A DNA stretch of 64,000 nt from a bacterium (GCA_030604405.1 JAUVVY010000017.1:1-64000); one strand, 5' to 3'; positions 18,897-27,657 are shown, counted from the stretch's first letter. Notes: generated by a model from the letters alone, not told the origin. Program-made: numbers and translations.

Positions 18897-20036
18897 ATGC
18901 GTGTCACCGATGTCGAGCCGATAGCGCTCACCTTTCCGATAGATCCGCCGCTTCCGCGCAGCACGGCGCGACCGGAAACAGCGGAGTTGAACATCTACGT
19001 GCTGCGCGTGACCACCGAGGACGGCACCTGCGGATGGGGTGAGGCATGGCTGAAGGAAGAAAGCAACTTCGGCCCCGCCGCTGAGGCGCTGAGGGATCTG
19101 ATCATCGGACAGGACCCGCTCGACCGGATGCTGTTGTGGGATCGGATGGCGCTGGTGGCCGGCGGCAAGGCTGCGAAGGAAGTCGGGCCACAGGGGTGTC
19201 GGGACCATCACGCGGTACTCAGCGGCATAGACACCGCTCTGTGGGACCTTGCCGGGAAAAGCCTTGGGGTATCGGTGGCGCGGCTGTTGGGCGGTGTGCG
19301 CAGCCGCCTGCTGGACACCTATGTAACGGGTCTGTACCTGGAGCCGGACGATGAGCTGGTGAGGAAGGCGAAGCGGATCGTGGACAGCGGCTCTCGGGCG
19401 CTGAAGATGAAGCTGGGCGGGGATCCCGCTAGAGATGTCCAAGCCGTAGCCGCGGTCAGAAAGATGGTGACAAATCAGGTGGTGCTGATGGCCGATGCCA
19501 ACGGCGCTTACGATGATTACGAGACCGCGCTTGCCGTGGGCCAGGAGCTTGCCAAGCATGACATATACTGGATCGAAGAGCCGTTGCCGGCCGGGCGCTG
19601 GGATGATTACCGGAAGCTGGCCGCTGCGCTGCAGCCGCCTATTGCCGGTGGCGAGACGCTGTACGGACTGAAACATTTTCACGAGGCGCTGCAGGGGCAG
19701 ACAATGCACGTGGTGATGCCTGACCCGAGGCTGTGTGGAGGGATCTCGGCGGCGCGGATAATCGGCGAACTGGCACCGCTGTACGAGGTGCGCATGTCGC
19801 TGCATAGTTGGATTTCACCGGTGGCGCTGATGACGGCGGCCAATATTTCGGCGACGATGCCGTATGCGGAGCGGCTGGAACTCGAAGGCAGCCAGACCGG
19901 CCTGATGGAGGCAATGCTGCAGGAGCCGCCGCAGTTTGAGGACGGCTTCCTGATCTTCGAAGACAAGCCGGGGCTGGGTTTTGAGATCGCCGAGAGCTTT
20001 ATCGAGAAGTACGGGCGGCCGGTTGCAGGCCATTGA
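18897..20036 (+). CDS. Mandelate racemase/muconate-lactonising family (enolase superfamily) enzyme
   Basis: A 379-residue TIM-barrel enzyme that abstracts the proton next to a carboxylate. Family landmarks appear in order: an N-terminal capping domain starting MRVTDVEPIAL, the base-bearing strand ALKMKLGGD (KxK), metal ligands in MADANGAY (Asp), WIEEPLPAGR (Glu) and AGGETLYG (Glu), and a late LHSWIS His typical of the mandelate racemase or sugar-acid dehydratase branch. An ATG at 18864 is also open, but ATG 18897 follows GGAGG and gives the usual N-terminus. Likely a sugar-acid dehydratase; substrate not determinable. Confidence 0.88.
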   Translation: MRVTDVEPIALTFPIDPPLPRSTARPETAELNIYVLRVTTEDGTCGWGEAWLKEESNFGPAAEALRDLIIGQDPLDRMLLWDRMALVAGGKAAKEVGPQGCRDHHAVLSGIDTALWDLAGKSLGVSVARLLGGVRSRLLDTYVTGLYLEPDDELVRKAKRIVDSGSRALKMKLGGDPARDVQAVAAVRKMVTNQVVLMADANGAYDDYETALAVGQELAKHDIYWIEEPLPAGRWDDYRKLAAALQPPIAGGETLYGLKHFHEALQGQTMHVVMPDPRLCGGISAARIIGELAPLYEVRMSLHSWISPVALMTAANISATMPYAERLELEGSQTGLMEAMLQEPPQFEDGFLIFEDKPGLGFEIAESFIEKYGRPVAGH

Positions 20037-20340
20037 CGGACCCGATTGCCAGCGCCCGAATCGCGTAGGTCGGGCTTTCTACAGCAGTTATGCAGATTCT
20101 TGGTTTGTGACCTGCGCACGGCTGGTTGTGGGCGATGGCGGGATGACAAGCCGTGGGCCGGATGGTCTGTGTTTTGCTTGGCAAAACACAGCCCATGCGG
20201 CCCCTCCGAACGACTCACCGACAACGGCGTCGGGCTGCGGTTCGACAAGCTCACCGCCCTGCCTGCCCTGAGCTTGCCGAAGGGGAGCAACGTCGAAGGG
20301 GAAAGCCTGGCCTACAGTCCTGGCCCGATGCCTCGGGCGC
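20037..20340. repeat. Composite repeat with variable-hairpin element C2 and family D units
   Basis: A 321-base gap containing CAGTTATGCAGATTC (20083-20098), then family C copy 2 (20155-20207) with arms GGGCCGGAT / TGCGGCCCCTCC and a perfect 11-base-pair apical hairpin (20167-20177 with 20181-20191, loop TTG). Family D units (TTCGACAAGCTCA and CCCTGAGCTTGCCGAAGGG) follow in opposite orientations at about 20241-20285, making a long inverted repeat. No gene is evident here, though the downstream frame stays open through it. Confidence 0.75.
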
Positions 20341-20357
20341 AACGGAAGGCAAGAGCG

Positions 20358-21467
20358 ATGGTGGGACACGAACTGGTAGAGGCGGTCCTGGCAGCTAATC
20401 AGAAGCTGGATGCCGTAGTCGAGCGGGTCTGCGGGGCCTGCGAGTATAGTTGCTGTCATACCGGCACGATGGTGGGCAGCCACGGCGTGCGCCGGCTATA
20501 CAAGGGGATGCGGCTGGACCGGGAAGTGGCAAGCCGCGTGCGGGACGGCCTGGACGAGCGGGCCAAGGAACTGGCCGCTGACCTGGATACGATCGAGCAA
20601 GTCACCGGGATGCTCAGGACCAGCTACGGGCAGGAGATGGCCGAAGAGCTTGCTGAAGTCGAGGCGTTGACTGACGACTGGCGCAAGTTCACGGATTTTG
20701 TCGCTTCGCAATTCGAGCCGAGCCCGGAAAATCTGAGGCGGCTGATTCAGTTTTCTGCAATACGCCACAACCTGCTGCGGCAAATCCGGGAGTTCCCCGG
20801 CGCGGAGGCGGCACTTGCCAACTTGTGCGCTCCGGGCGGCAGCTTCCATTTCCGCCGTCGCAAGCTGGCACCGCCGCGCTGCATGTTCCACGCCCAAGGC
20901 TGCCTGCTGGGCAGGTACAAGCCGGTCAAGTGCGCCAACTTCTTCTGCAGCGGCGACCCTAACCTGCTCGCAGAATGTCAGAGCGAAATGGATTTCGACG
21001 AATTCGTGCTGGCCAATATGTATGCGGAAAGCTTTGAGTTCGTAAAGAGTGCGACCGCGCTCGAGAACGAGCTGGGGCGGGAGTACTGGGAGCCGAAGAT
21101 TGCATTCACCTCGGACCCGCAGCAGCAGGCGCAACTGCAGGAACTGGTACGGCAACGTGATGGGAAGGTTGAGATTCGCCAGGAGCCCGGCAGCTTCTTT
21201 CTGTCAACCCAGGAGTTGCTGGACCTCACCTGGGAGCACGGTCGGGACAACACGCTGGTGTTTTGTGCCGCGTCGGTGGGCAGCCCGGCGCTGTACGAGC
21301 TGGCCGTGGCCCTGCAGCAGGGCCACAATGATGAGATCCTGGGCGGCTTTGTACTGATCGCGGAAAGCTTCACCACCCCGAGCTTCATGCCTCACCCGAT
21401 GTGGTCCGATCGTCTGATGAGCCAGCCGCTGGGGAGCCTGGACATCTACGCAGTGCGCGAAGACTGA
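20358..21467 (+). CDS. Cysteine-rich (zinc or Fe-S cluster) cytosolic protein
   Basis: A 369-residue protein of unknown role. Starting at ATG 20358, 8 bases after GGAAGG, residues 22-32 hold CGACEYSCCHTG (C-x2-C-x3-CC), and about residues 175-195 hold PPRCMFHAQGCLLGRYKPVKCANFFC, a pattern resembling YkgJ-type proteins that bind zinc or an iron-sulphur cluster. The middle is alpha-helical and the C-terminal third is an alpha/beta region. The frame is open upstream to 20046, but that part is repeat DNA. No partner gene is nearby. Confidence 0.65.
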   Translation: MVGHELVEAVLAANQKLDAVVERVCGACEYSCCHTGTMVGSHGVRRLYKGMRLDREVASRVRDGLDERAKELAADLDTIEQVTGMLRTSYGQEMAEELAEVEALTDDWRKFTDFVASQFEPSPENLRRLIQFSAIRHNLLRQIREFPGAEAALANLCAPGGSFHFRRRKLAPPRCMFHAQGCLLGRYKPVKCANFFCSGDPNLLAECQSEMDFDEFVLANMYAESFEFVKSATALENELGREYWEPKIAFTSDPQQQAQLQELVRQRDGKVEIRQEPGSFFLSTQELLDLTWEHGRDNTLVFCAASVGSPALYELAVALQQGHNDEILGGFVLIAESFTTPSFMPHPMWSDRLMSQPLGSLDIYAVRED

Positions 21468-21650
21468 GGCGGCCACGCCGTCAGTTTGCTGGCGGAAAAG
21501 ACCACACCCGGGCTCCCATGGGCAATGCACACCACTGGCCCCGCGGGTGCAACTGATGATATGTGCCGGCTGTACGTCTGCCAGACTTCGCAGCGCTTAC
21601 ACATAGCGGTTACATGCTGAGAGCTGGGCGCCAGATGCATGCCTCCGCTT

Positions 21651-22490
21651 CTAGTTCGATTCTATGTCCAGGGCTGTCTTGCGCGCCTTGGCTATTTTGG
21701 TCAGAGCAGGACAGTGGCTCCCCCAAGAGCAGTCCCGTGCGAGCCAGAGGTGTTTTTCACCTTGTTTGTATATCATCACCTCACCAAGCTCAGGATCGCT
21801 GTCCGCACGCCATACGTTATTGCCTTGGGCATCCGTGATAGAGCGGAATCTTCCGTCCGGGAAGAAACGCATCGTCTCTCCAGGGAGGAGAGCAAAGAAA
21901 GCGAAGCTCGGCCGCCAGTATGTGTCAACGGTTATCTCGCTCGTTCCGGACAGGCCCTGTTTATCCGCAGTCGGAATTGTGCCCGGCTCAAACTCTGCGT
22001 TATGCTGCTTCAACCGATTCGCAACAGCATTGTCAGGGTCCAATGCCAAGACCTTGTCCAAATACCCGTTCGACCTCTCCCAAGCCTGCTTGTTGAACCT
22101 GTCAAGGCCCCATTCCAAGAGACCGAGCTGAAGTAGGACGTAACGGTTGTTGGGTTCTTTGGCCAAGGTATTGTGGAGTTCCGCGCGCGCCTCTTCATAC
22201 GCTTCGTTCCCTAGAATCTCTGCGACAGCTTTCTCGAACTCAGCACGCGCGAGTGCTTCGCGGGTCTCCAACACTCTTGCGCGGGCAGCATCAGCGTGGC
22301 GTCCGCTCGGAAATCGCCGTAGGTACTCCTCGTATGTCCTGAGTACCACTTTGTAGTCCGGGTTTGTAGCCGCCACACGTTCTGCTGCTGTGAAGGTGTG
22401 ATCGTCCTGATAGCACGGCCCGAAATAGACTATGCTTGTAACGATGACAATTGCGACAAAAAGACCAACCGCGATGGCCCGTTTGCCCAT
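21651..22490 (-). CDS. Membrane-anchored TPR-like protein
   Basis: A 279-residue protein starting at ATG 22490 behind GGAGGTG. An N-terminal helix (AVGLFVAIVIVTSIVYFG) anchors it; residues about 35-160 are helical with tetratricopeptide-like spacing (YLRRFPSGRHADAARARVLE, ELHNTLAKEPNNRYVLLQLG, VLALDPDNAVANRL). The C-terminal 100 residues form a beta-rich tail of unknown type. TPRs mediate protein binding; partner unknown. It is separated by 231 bases of featureless DNA from the helicase upstream on the same strand. Confidence 0.65.
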   Translation of the reverse strand: MGKRAIAVGLFVAIVIVTSIVYFGPCYQDDHTFTAAERVAATNPDYKVVLRTYEEYLRRFPSGRHADAARARVLETREALARAEFEKAVAEILGNEAYEEARAELHNTLAKEPNNRYVLLQLGLLEWGLDRFNKQAWERSNGYLDKVLALDPDNAVANRLKQHNAEFEPGTIPTADKQGLSGTSEITVDTYWRPSFAFFALLPGETMRFFPDGRFRSITDAQGNNVWRADSDPELGEVMIYKQGEKHLWLARDCSWGSHCPALTKIAKARKTALDIESN

Positions 22491-22721
22491 CAGTACTCAC
22501 CTCCCGAAACGGTGCCCGTCTCCTTACGCACCGCGCATTCTCAACATATGCCATTAATAGGTCCAATCTTCTTTGGGCGTGCTCACGGCACCTGCATAGG
22601 TGCGACATTAGCTTGAAGGCACTGGACCGTTTCCCCACCCTTGCGTCTGGAAGGCCAGATGATGAGAAGAATGTGTCGATCCTACGTGGCCCCAGAGCCG
22701 GCCGCCGAACGACCTCTCCCG

Positions 22722-25424
22722 TCATTTCACCGCCACCTGATCCGCCGGCAGATTCAGCATGATGCCGTGGGTGCGGATGGTGACGAGCAGGTCGTCGGGA
22801 GTGTCGGCTTGTGTTTCTGCCGCGGCTTTTCGCAGCTTGCTTGCCAGGCGGCTGCGATGTGAGTAAAGCTGCCCGGGATATGCAAACTGCTCTTCACCCC
22901 ACATGGTGCTATACAACTCCTCATATTGCACACACTGCCCCGGCTTTTCGGCGAGTGTTTTCAACATGCGAAACTCGGCAGGCCGCAGCGGGACCTTGCG
23001 ACCGCAAAAGCTGGCCTCGTGTGGGCGTGCGGTGTATATCAGCAGCGCCGGGCCCCCGCCGCAAGCAGGTGGGTGCACAAAAGCCGGCTCGTCCAGGGGC
23101 GCGGTATGGCGCCGGCTGAGACCGTCGGCGCTGAGACGCCTCTGAGCCGCATGGTACAGGCGGCGGGCAAGCAGTGGCGGGATGAGTTCGGCGAGGCCGT
23201 CAGGGCCGGCCTTGAGTACCGCAGCGGGGCTAGCATAGCCGGCACCCAACAGCGCCTGCATCAGGTCGCGGTCCAGGCCGGAGACTTGCAGGTCGTACAG
23301 CGGCAGCGCCTCGGCCTCGATGCCGCCACAGAGGCGACGGGCGAAGGCGGCAAGGCTGTGCTCAGCAGCTTTCCCCCCAAGCTCGGCAGCGATGCGGGCG
23401 GTGATGTCCACCAGCCAGGCGATGGTCTCGGCGGCGTGCGCCAGGCGTGCGGCAGGAATGTGTAAAGCCTCTTCGAGTTCGGCAGCCGGCTCCGGCCCGA
23501 TCCAGCGCAATAATGCCAGCACCAGCGCGGCCGCAGCACTGCGGCGGGCGACTGGGATGGCTTGGTCGGCGAGAATGTCAGCCAGGCACTCAGCAACTTG
23601 AGAGCTCGTCCCGGACTGCTCGCAGGCAGTGGCGAGCAGTTCGGCACAGCAGTCGCGGTGGTCCCCAGTAGATGCCGGCAGGTAAATGCCATCTGCTGCT
23701 TCGGCAGTCAGCGCGCAGAGCAGCGCCGCGTGCCAGGGATGCGGCGGCTCGCCCACTGCTTTGCAGTGGTTACCCGCGGTTTTGACGCCGCGTACGAGCC
23801 ATGTGAAGCTTGCCAGGCAAAGGTCGCTGGTGCCAAAGATGCGGCCCAGCGCGGTAGCGGAGAAGCCCTCAGGGCTATCTGCGAGCAAGCCCAGATGGCG
23901 ACATTCGTCGGCGGCGTCTATGAGCTCTTGCGGCACACGCTCCGCAGACGAAGCGCCGCGCAGGAAGCCGGCACCGTATGTCCGCGACCAGGCGATGGCC
24001 AGGTCCGATTCAGTGCATGTGCCAAAGACGGCAGCAAGCTGCATCAGTCGGTGTGAGGGCGCGTAGTCGGGCGGTCCGGGCCGGTCGGAATCGTGCACCC
24101 TGGCATCAGGGGCCAGCACATACCGGCGCATGAGTGCTGCGGCGCGCAGTTCAGAATCTGCAGGCACAATGGCGCGCCCGAATTCGTCGCTCCAGCCGAG
24201 TCGCCCGGCGCGTCCGGCGCGGTTGTCAAACTCGGCGCGGGTCAGCGGCTGCACTGAAAAGCTGCTGCGGCCAAGCCCGTCGCGGCGGTGCCACAAGAAC
24301 GGGTCAACGAGCACATTACGAGCTGGCAGGTTGAGGCCCAGCGCAAGTGTGGACGTGCAGCATAAGACGCGGATGTCGCCGCGCAGAAAGCCGGCTTCAA
24401 TGGCTTGCCGCTCGGCGAATTGCAAGTCGGTGCTGTGAAAGGCTACGCCGTACAGAGCCAGCTCCGCAAGCCGGCGGCGGATATACGTCTGCGGCAGGCC
24501 ACGCAACTCGGCGACCGTCTGCGCTTCGTCATACTGAGTCATAGCTTCGACAAGCCGCGTGGCCAGTTCGATGGCGCTGCGGCGGTCGCGGACAAACACG
24601 AGCGTAGGTTCGTCGGCCAGTGCGAGGGCGATGATGCACAGGGCGTCGAGTAGTGACGAAGCATCGGCAACGTCAGCGTTCTCCCACGTCTCCACGCCGG
24701 CCGAGCCGCTGTTGTGCTCGACATAGCGGAACTCATCACCAATGAGCACGCCCTTGCGCAGCTCTACGGGACGCGCCTCGAGCTGCAACCACTGCGCGCC
24801 GAGCCACTCGGCGATTGATCGGTCGGTGCCCAGGGATGCCGACAAGCCGACGATCTGCACTCCGGAATCAGCGGCAAGACGGCTTAGCAAAAGCTCCAGG
24901 CACGGGCCGCGCTGAGGGTCGGTGACCAGTTGAAGCTCATCAGCAATTACCGATGCGAAAAGCGAGGGCAAAGCTGAACCGGATCCACTGCTTCGTAGCG
25001 AGTGGCCCGCCGGGCGGTCGAACATGGCGCGGATTTTCTCGGGGATGGCCACGACAAGGTCAAACTCGCCGCGCCTCACGGATTCTTCATCGGCGCGACG
25101 GTCCCTGGTGCATATTCTCACCCGCAAGCCAAGCGGCTCGTAGAGATGGCGAAAAAGCGCGTACTTGGCCTCGGCGAGGGCCTTGGTGGGGACGAGGTAC
25201 AACGCCCGGCGGCCCTCCATGGCGGCCCTGACCGCGGCCATTTCGCCGACCAGCGTCTTGCCGGAGCTGGTCGGCGCGCAGATCACAACTCTTTTTCCCG
25301 ATAGAACGCCACAGTGCTGCACCGCCTGCTGCTGCACTGGCAGCAGCGTGTCGCCATATTCGGTGCGCCAGATGTCAATCAGCTGGGTGGGTACACCGTA
25401 GGCCTCCAGAGATTGCATCAGCAT
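22722..25424 (-). CDS. Ski2/Hel308-like SF2 DNA helicase fused to an OmpR/PhoB-type winged helix
   Basis: A 900-residue helicase. Walker A is APTSSGKT (about residues 50-57), motif Ia VPTKALAEAKY, Walker B is the variant DELQ (about 162-165), motif III GLSAS, and motif VI FDNRAGRAGRLG. A helix-hairpin-helix-like region follows (ALLGAGYASPAAVLKAGPDGLAELIPPLLARRL), and the last 95 residues match an OmpR/PhoB DNA-binding winged helix (PAEFRMLKTLAEKPGQCVQY ... RSRLASKLRKA). Start ATG 25424 follows AAGGGGTG; the upstream 34 codons are likely untranslated. A consensus promoter with a LexA box lies upstream, so it is probably SOS-induced and used in repair. Confidence 0.85.
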   Translation of the reverse strand: MLMQSLEAYGVPTQLIDIWRTEYGDTLLPVQQQAVQHCGVLSGKRVVICAPTSSGKTLVGEMAAVRAAMEGRRALYLVPTKALAEAKYALFRHLYEPLGLRVRICTRDRRADEESVRRGEFDLVVAIPEKIRAMFDRPAGHSLRSSGSGSALPSLFASVIADELQLVTDPQRGPCLELLLSRLAADSGVQIVGLSASLGTDRSIAEWLGAQWLQLEARPVELRKGVLIGDEFRYVEHNSGSAGVETWENADVADASSLLDALCIIALALADEPTLVFVRDRRSAIELATRLVEAMTQYDEAQTVAELRGLPQTYIRRRLAELALYGVAFHSTDLQFAERQAIEAGFLRGDIRVLCCTSTLALGLNLPARNVLVDPFLWHRRDGLGRSSFSVQPLTRAEFDNRAGRAGRLGWSDEFGRAIVPADSELRAAALMRRYVLAPDARVHDSDRPGPPDYAPSHRLMQLAAVFGTCTESDLAIAWSRTYGAGFLRGASSAERVPQELIDAADECRHLGLLADSPEGFSATALGRIFGTSDLCLASFTWLVRGVKTAGNHCKAVGEPPHPWHAALLCALTAEAADGIYLPASTGDHRDCCAELLATACEQSGTSSQVAECLADILADQAIPVARRSAAAALVLALLRWIGPEPAAELEEALHIPAARLAHAAETIAWLVDITARIAAELGGKAAEHSLAAFARRLCGGIEAEALPLYDLQVSGLDRDLMQALLGAGYASPAAVLKAGPDGLAELIPPLLARRLYHAAQRRLSADGLSRRHTAPLDEPAFVHPPACGGGPALLIYTARPHEASFCGRKVPLRPAEFRMLKTLAEKPGQCVQYEELYSTMWGEEQFAYPGQLYSHRSRLASKLRKAAAETQADTPDDLLVTIRTHGIMLNLPADQVAVK

Positions 25425-25534
25425 GACATCACCCCTTTGCACGGCGGGCCGACTGCCACTGCGTGACTGCGACTGTGGGATTATCCCTGGCGGCGGATGT
25501 GCCTCGGAGCGCGAACAGCGACCCAAACCGAGGG

Positions 25535-25563
25535 ATTATATCAAACGTACGTTCGATTGTCAA
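25535..25563 (-). promoter_or_regulatory. Consensus sigma70 promoter of the helicase gene
   Basis: On the minus strand TTGACA (25563-25558) and TATAAT (25540-25535) are separated by exactly 17 bases, both perfect matches. The start of transcription would be near 25528, about 100 bases before the helicase ATG. The spacer contains a LexA-type operator. Confidence 0.88.
25542..25555 (-). promoter_or_regulatory. LexA/DinR box of Gram-positive type inside the spacer
   Basis: On the minus strand the 14 bases read CGAACGTACGTTTG, an exact match to the published Bacillus-type consensus CGAACRNRYGTTYG. It overlaps the spacer between -35 and -10, so bound LexA would block polymerase. This places the downstream helicase in the SOS response; lexA itself is not in the window. 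Confidence 0.85.
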
Positions 25564-25665
25564 GGCCACAGTGCAAAATAATATCATGTGGGCACAAGGC
25601 ATTCTTGGGTGAGTCGCTTGGGAGGGGCCGGCACGCTCTAGCAATCAGATTGCGCTGAGGACAGG

Positions 25666-25995
25666 TCACACAATGCGTCGGCCGGTCTTGAGGATATAGC
25701 CGTGGAAGTTGGTAGGACGGGCCTCTTCGAGGGCCTTCTTGGGATAGAGATGGAGTTCTATCTTCGAGTCACACTGCATTTGGATTTCGACAGCAATCTG
25801 TACGCGCTCGCGCAGCCCCATCTGTTCAACATCCTTAGAAAACACAGCGAGGTCTATGTCGCTATATTCGTGGGGTTCCCCGTTTACATACGACCCAAAC
25901 AGCACAGCGGCATCTATCGTGATGCGCTCGCGAAGGAATTCCAGGGCACGCTCGACGGCCTCACTTACTGCAGCTTCGCTCTCAGCCATTGCCAC
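25666..25995 (-). CDS. MNT-type minimal nucleotidyltransferase
   Basis: A 109-residue nucleotidyltransferase-fold protein of the MNT group. The active-site signature reads FGSYVNGEPHEYSDIDLAV: Gly-Ser followed by the D-x-D metal pair (about residues 39-51). Family members AMPylate partner HEPN toxins or act as their antitoxins. It overlaps the HEPN gene by about 30 bases and is translated after it, giving a HEPN-MNT pair. It may start at ATG 25995 or 25989. Confidence 0.85.
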   Translation of the reverse strand: MAMAESEAAVSEAVERALEFLRERITIDAAVLFGSYVNGEPHEYSDIDLAVFSKDVEQMGLRERVQIAVEIQMQCDSKIELHLYPKKALEEARPTNFHGYILKTGRRIV

Positions 25996-26348
25996 ACTTC
26001 CCTGGTCTTCTCTAGGACCTCACCGGCCAGTTCTTCGTTCACCTGGCCCCCAGGCTCTATGAGCTTGCTTGAATAACGTGTTTCGATGTAGTAGAGATTC
26101 AGCGCACGGAAGAGGCGCTCGTGTTCGTCATCAATCTCCACGTCCGCGCGGACTGCCAGTTCTATTAGATCATGTATCCTGGGAGGCATCTCACCGCTAC
26201 ACTGCGTTATGAGTGCCTTCAGGATCTTCTCCAGAGCCTGCTGGCACGCGAAGAGCACATAAACATATCGCCCCACAGCAAGCATGTCCTCCGCAGTGCC
26301 CAGGTCGTACTCCGAAATTGCCACCCAGTTGCGGACATCCTCATCCAT
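25965..26348 (-). CDS. HEPN domain protein paired with MNT
   Basis: A 127-residue all-helical HEPN protein (PF05168-like): FACQQALEKILKALI (helix 1-2 region), PRIHDLIELA, and LNLYYIETRYSSKL. The usual catalytic R-x4-6-H motif is not seen, which suggests a non-RNase or MNT-controlled member. Start ATG 26348 follows GGAAG; a GTG 9 bases earlier is open. The first gene of a two-gene overlap with MNT, 45 bases after the end of the oxidoreductase, so it may be read through from that gene. Confidence 0.82.
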   Translation of the reverse strand: MDEDVRNWVAISEYDLGTAEDMLAVGRYVYVLFACQQALEKILKALITQCSGEMPPRIHDLIELAVRADVEIDDEHERLFRALNLYYIETRYSSKLIEPGGQVNEELAGEVLEKTREVWQWLRAKLQ

Positions 26349-26393
26349 ATTATACACTTCCAGCCGTGAGGCGCTGATTCCTGCCTGTCGCCG

Positions 26394-27380
26394 CTACATC
26401 TCGCTGGCGTCAACGATGCGGCCCTCGCGCATTGATATCTTTGCCGCCTCCAGCAGGACCATCGTCTTGCGAACATCCTTGCCCGAGGCCTCGGGTTCGC
26501 GGTCCTCTCTGATGGCGGCGGCGAACTCGGCCAGTTGCTCGCGCATGCCGTTGAATTCCTGCAGTGGCACGTGCAGCTCGTCCTCGCCGACGATGATCTT
26601 GTCCCCGGCAATATAGAGACTGTCCGCGGTGCCGATGACGGTGCAGTCCCAGGCGCTCGTTCGCGAGTTTATGGAATGAGACTGCAGCGCCATAGCGCCG
26701 TTGGACAGCTCGATGTGGATGTGCATGTCGTCGAAGTCTTGCCAGTGCGGGTTGATTTTGCGGCCCACGGCGAACACAGATCTGGCCTCGGAGCGGGTGA
26801 GCCACAAGATTAGGTCCGCCGCGTGGGAGCCGAAGCCATAAAGCACCCATCCGCCGGCGAGTGACGGATCTGACGCCCAGGGGTCCTGTGCAATCTCTCT
26901 GACAAAACTCCAGCGGCGGCGGATGACGTTCTGAACTTTGCCGATGCGGCCCTCATCAATGAGCCGGCGCGCTTCGATATGCGGATCGCGGAAGCGCAGC
27001 ACCTGGGCGACCATGAGAATGACACCGTTGAGGTCCGCCGCCTCGATCATGGCGTCGCAATGGGCCAGCTCGGTGGCCATGGGCTTCTCTGTGATGATGT
27101 GAAGTCCCGCCTCGGCTGCCACGATCGCGGGCTCGTGGTGCAGCGTGTGCGGCGTGCAGATGTCCACTGCATCGAGCTCGGTATTCCGTATCATCTCGCG
27201 CCAGTCGGTAAAGACTGCTTCGGCGCCGGCTGCTTCGGCGAAGTCACGGGCGCGCTGCTTGTTGATGTCACAGGCGGCGACGACCTGAAATTCAGGTAGC
27301 GTTTCGTATGAGTGCAAATGACTATTAGCAATGCCGCCGCAGCCGATAAAACCGAGTTTGATAGAGCCGTTAGCTGGCAT
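26394..27380 (-). CDS. Gfo/Idh/MocA family oxidoreductase, second copy
   Basis: A 328-residue NAD(P) sugar-type oxidoreductase. Rossmann motif GFIGCGGIANSH starts at about residue 8, the family Lys is in ITEKPMATE (about 93), and the C-terminal beta-sheet domain follows. The frame starts at 27518, but ATG 27380 behind GGTGGGA gives the usual N-terminus. It differs greatly from the family member at 1979-3046, so it is not a recent duplicate. Substrate unknown. Confidence 0.9.
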   Translation of the reverse strand: MPANGSIKLGFIGCGGIANSHLHSYETLPEFQVVAACDINKQRARDFAEAAGAEAVFTDWREMIRNTELDAVDICTPHTLHHEPAIVAAEAGLHIITEKPMATELAHCDAMIEAADLNGVILMVAQVLRFRDPHIEARRLIDEGRIGKVQNVIRRRWSFVREIAQDPWASDPSLAGGWVLYGFGSHAADLILWLTRSEARSVFAVGRKINPHWQDFDDMHIHIELSNGAMALQSHSINSRTSAWDCTVIGTADSLYIAGDKIIVGEDELHVPLQEFNGMREQLAEFAAAIREDREPEASGKDVRKTMVLLEAAKISMREGRIVDASEM

Positions 27381-27475
27381 AGAATCCCACCCCGTATCTG
27401 CTTGCATAGTCTGGCTTTCTAGTATAATTCCAGCGGGGAGAGAGAGATTCCTGCCGAGATTGCGGGGACGACAAA

Positions 27476-27508
27476 TATAAAAGGCCCGCTCGAACGAGTC
27501 GGCGGGCC
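27476..27508 (-). terminator. Rho-independent terminator of tRNA-Ser
   Basis: GCGGGCC/GGCCCGC (27502-27508 with 27483-27489) forms a strong hairpin 22 bases after the tRNA 3' end. Read on the minus strand it is followed by TTTTATATTT, which completes an intrinsic terminator for the tRNA transcript. Confidence 0.8.
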
Positions 27509-27530
27509 GAGGAGGCACTGCAATATTGCT

Positions 27531-27616
27531 TGGCGGAGGGGGAGGGATTCGAACCCCCGGAGCTTTCGCTCAACGGTTTTCAAGACCGCCACCTTCGACC
27601 ACTCGGTCACCCCTCC
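27531..27616 (-). tRNA. tRNA-Ser(UGA)
   Basis: An 86-base class II tRNA read on the minus strand. The acceptor stem GGAGGGG/CCCCTCC, discriminator G and encoded CCA (27531-27533) are clear. The D arm, the anticodon stem-loop CTTGAAA with UGA at positions 34-36, a long serine-type variable arm (GAGC-gaaa-GCTC) and a T arm with TTCGAAT are all present. It has its own promoter and terminator. Confidence 0.95.
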
Positions 27617-27628
27617 GCGTAGATTATA

Positions 27629-27657
27629 ATTATAGAAGCTGGCGGCTAGAGTGTCAA
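27629..27657 (-). promoter_or_regulatory. Perfect sigma70 promoter of tRNA-Ser
   Basis: On the minus strand TTGACA (27657-27652) and TATAAT (27634-27629) have exactly 17 bases between them. The predicted start near 27622 lies about 6 bases before the mature tRNA, as usual for tRNA genes. Confidence 0.85.

Noticed and set aside
25666-26348. Calling the HEPN-MNT pair a confirmed toxin-antitoxin
   Set aside because: The HEPN lacks a visible catalytic R-x4-6-H motif, so toxicity cannot be claimed.
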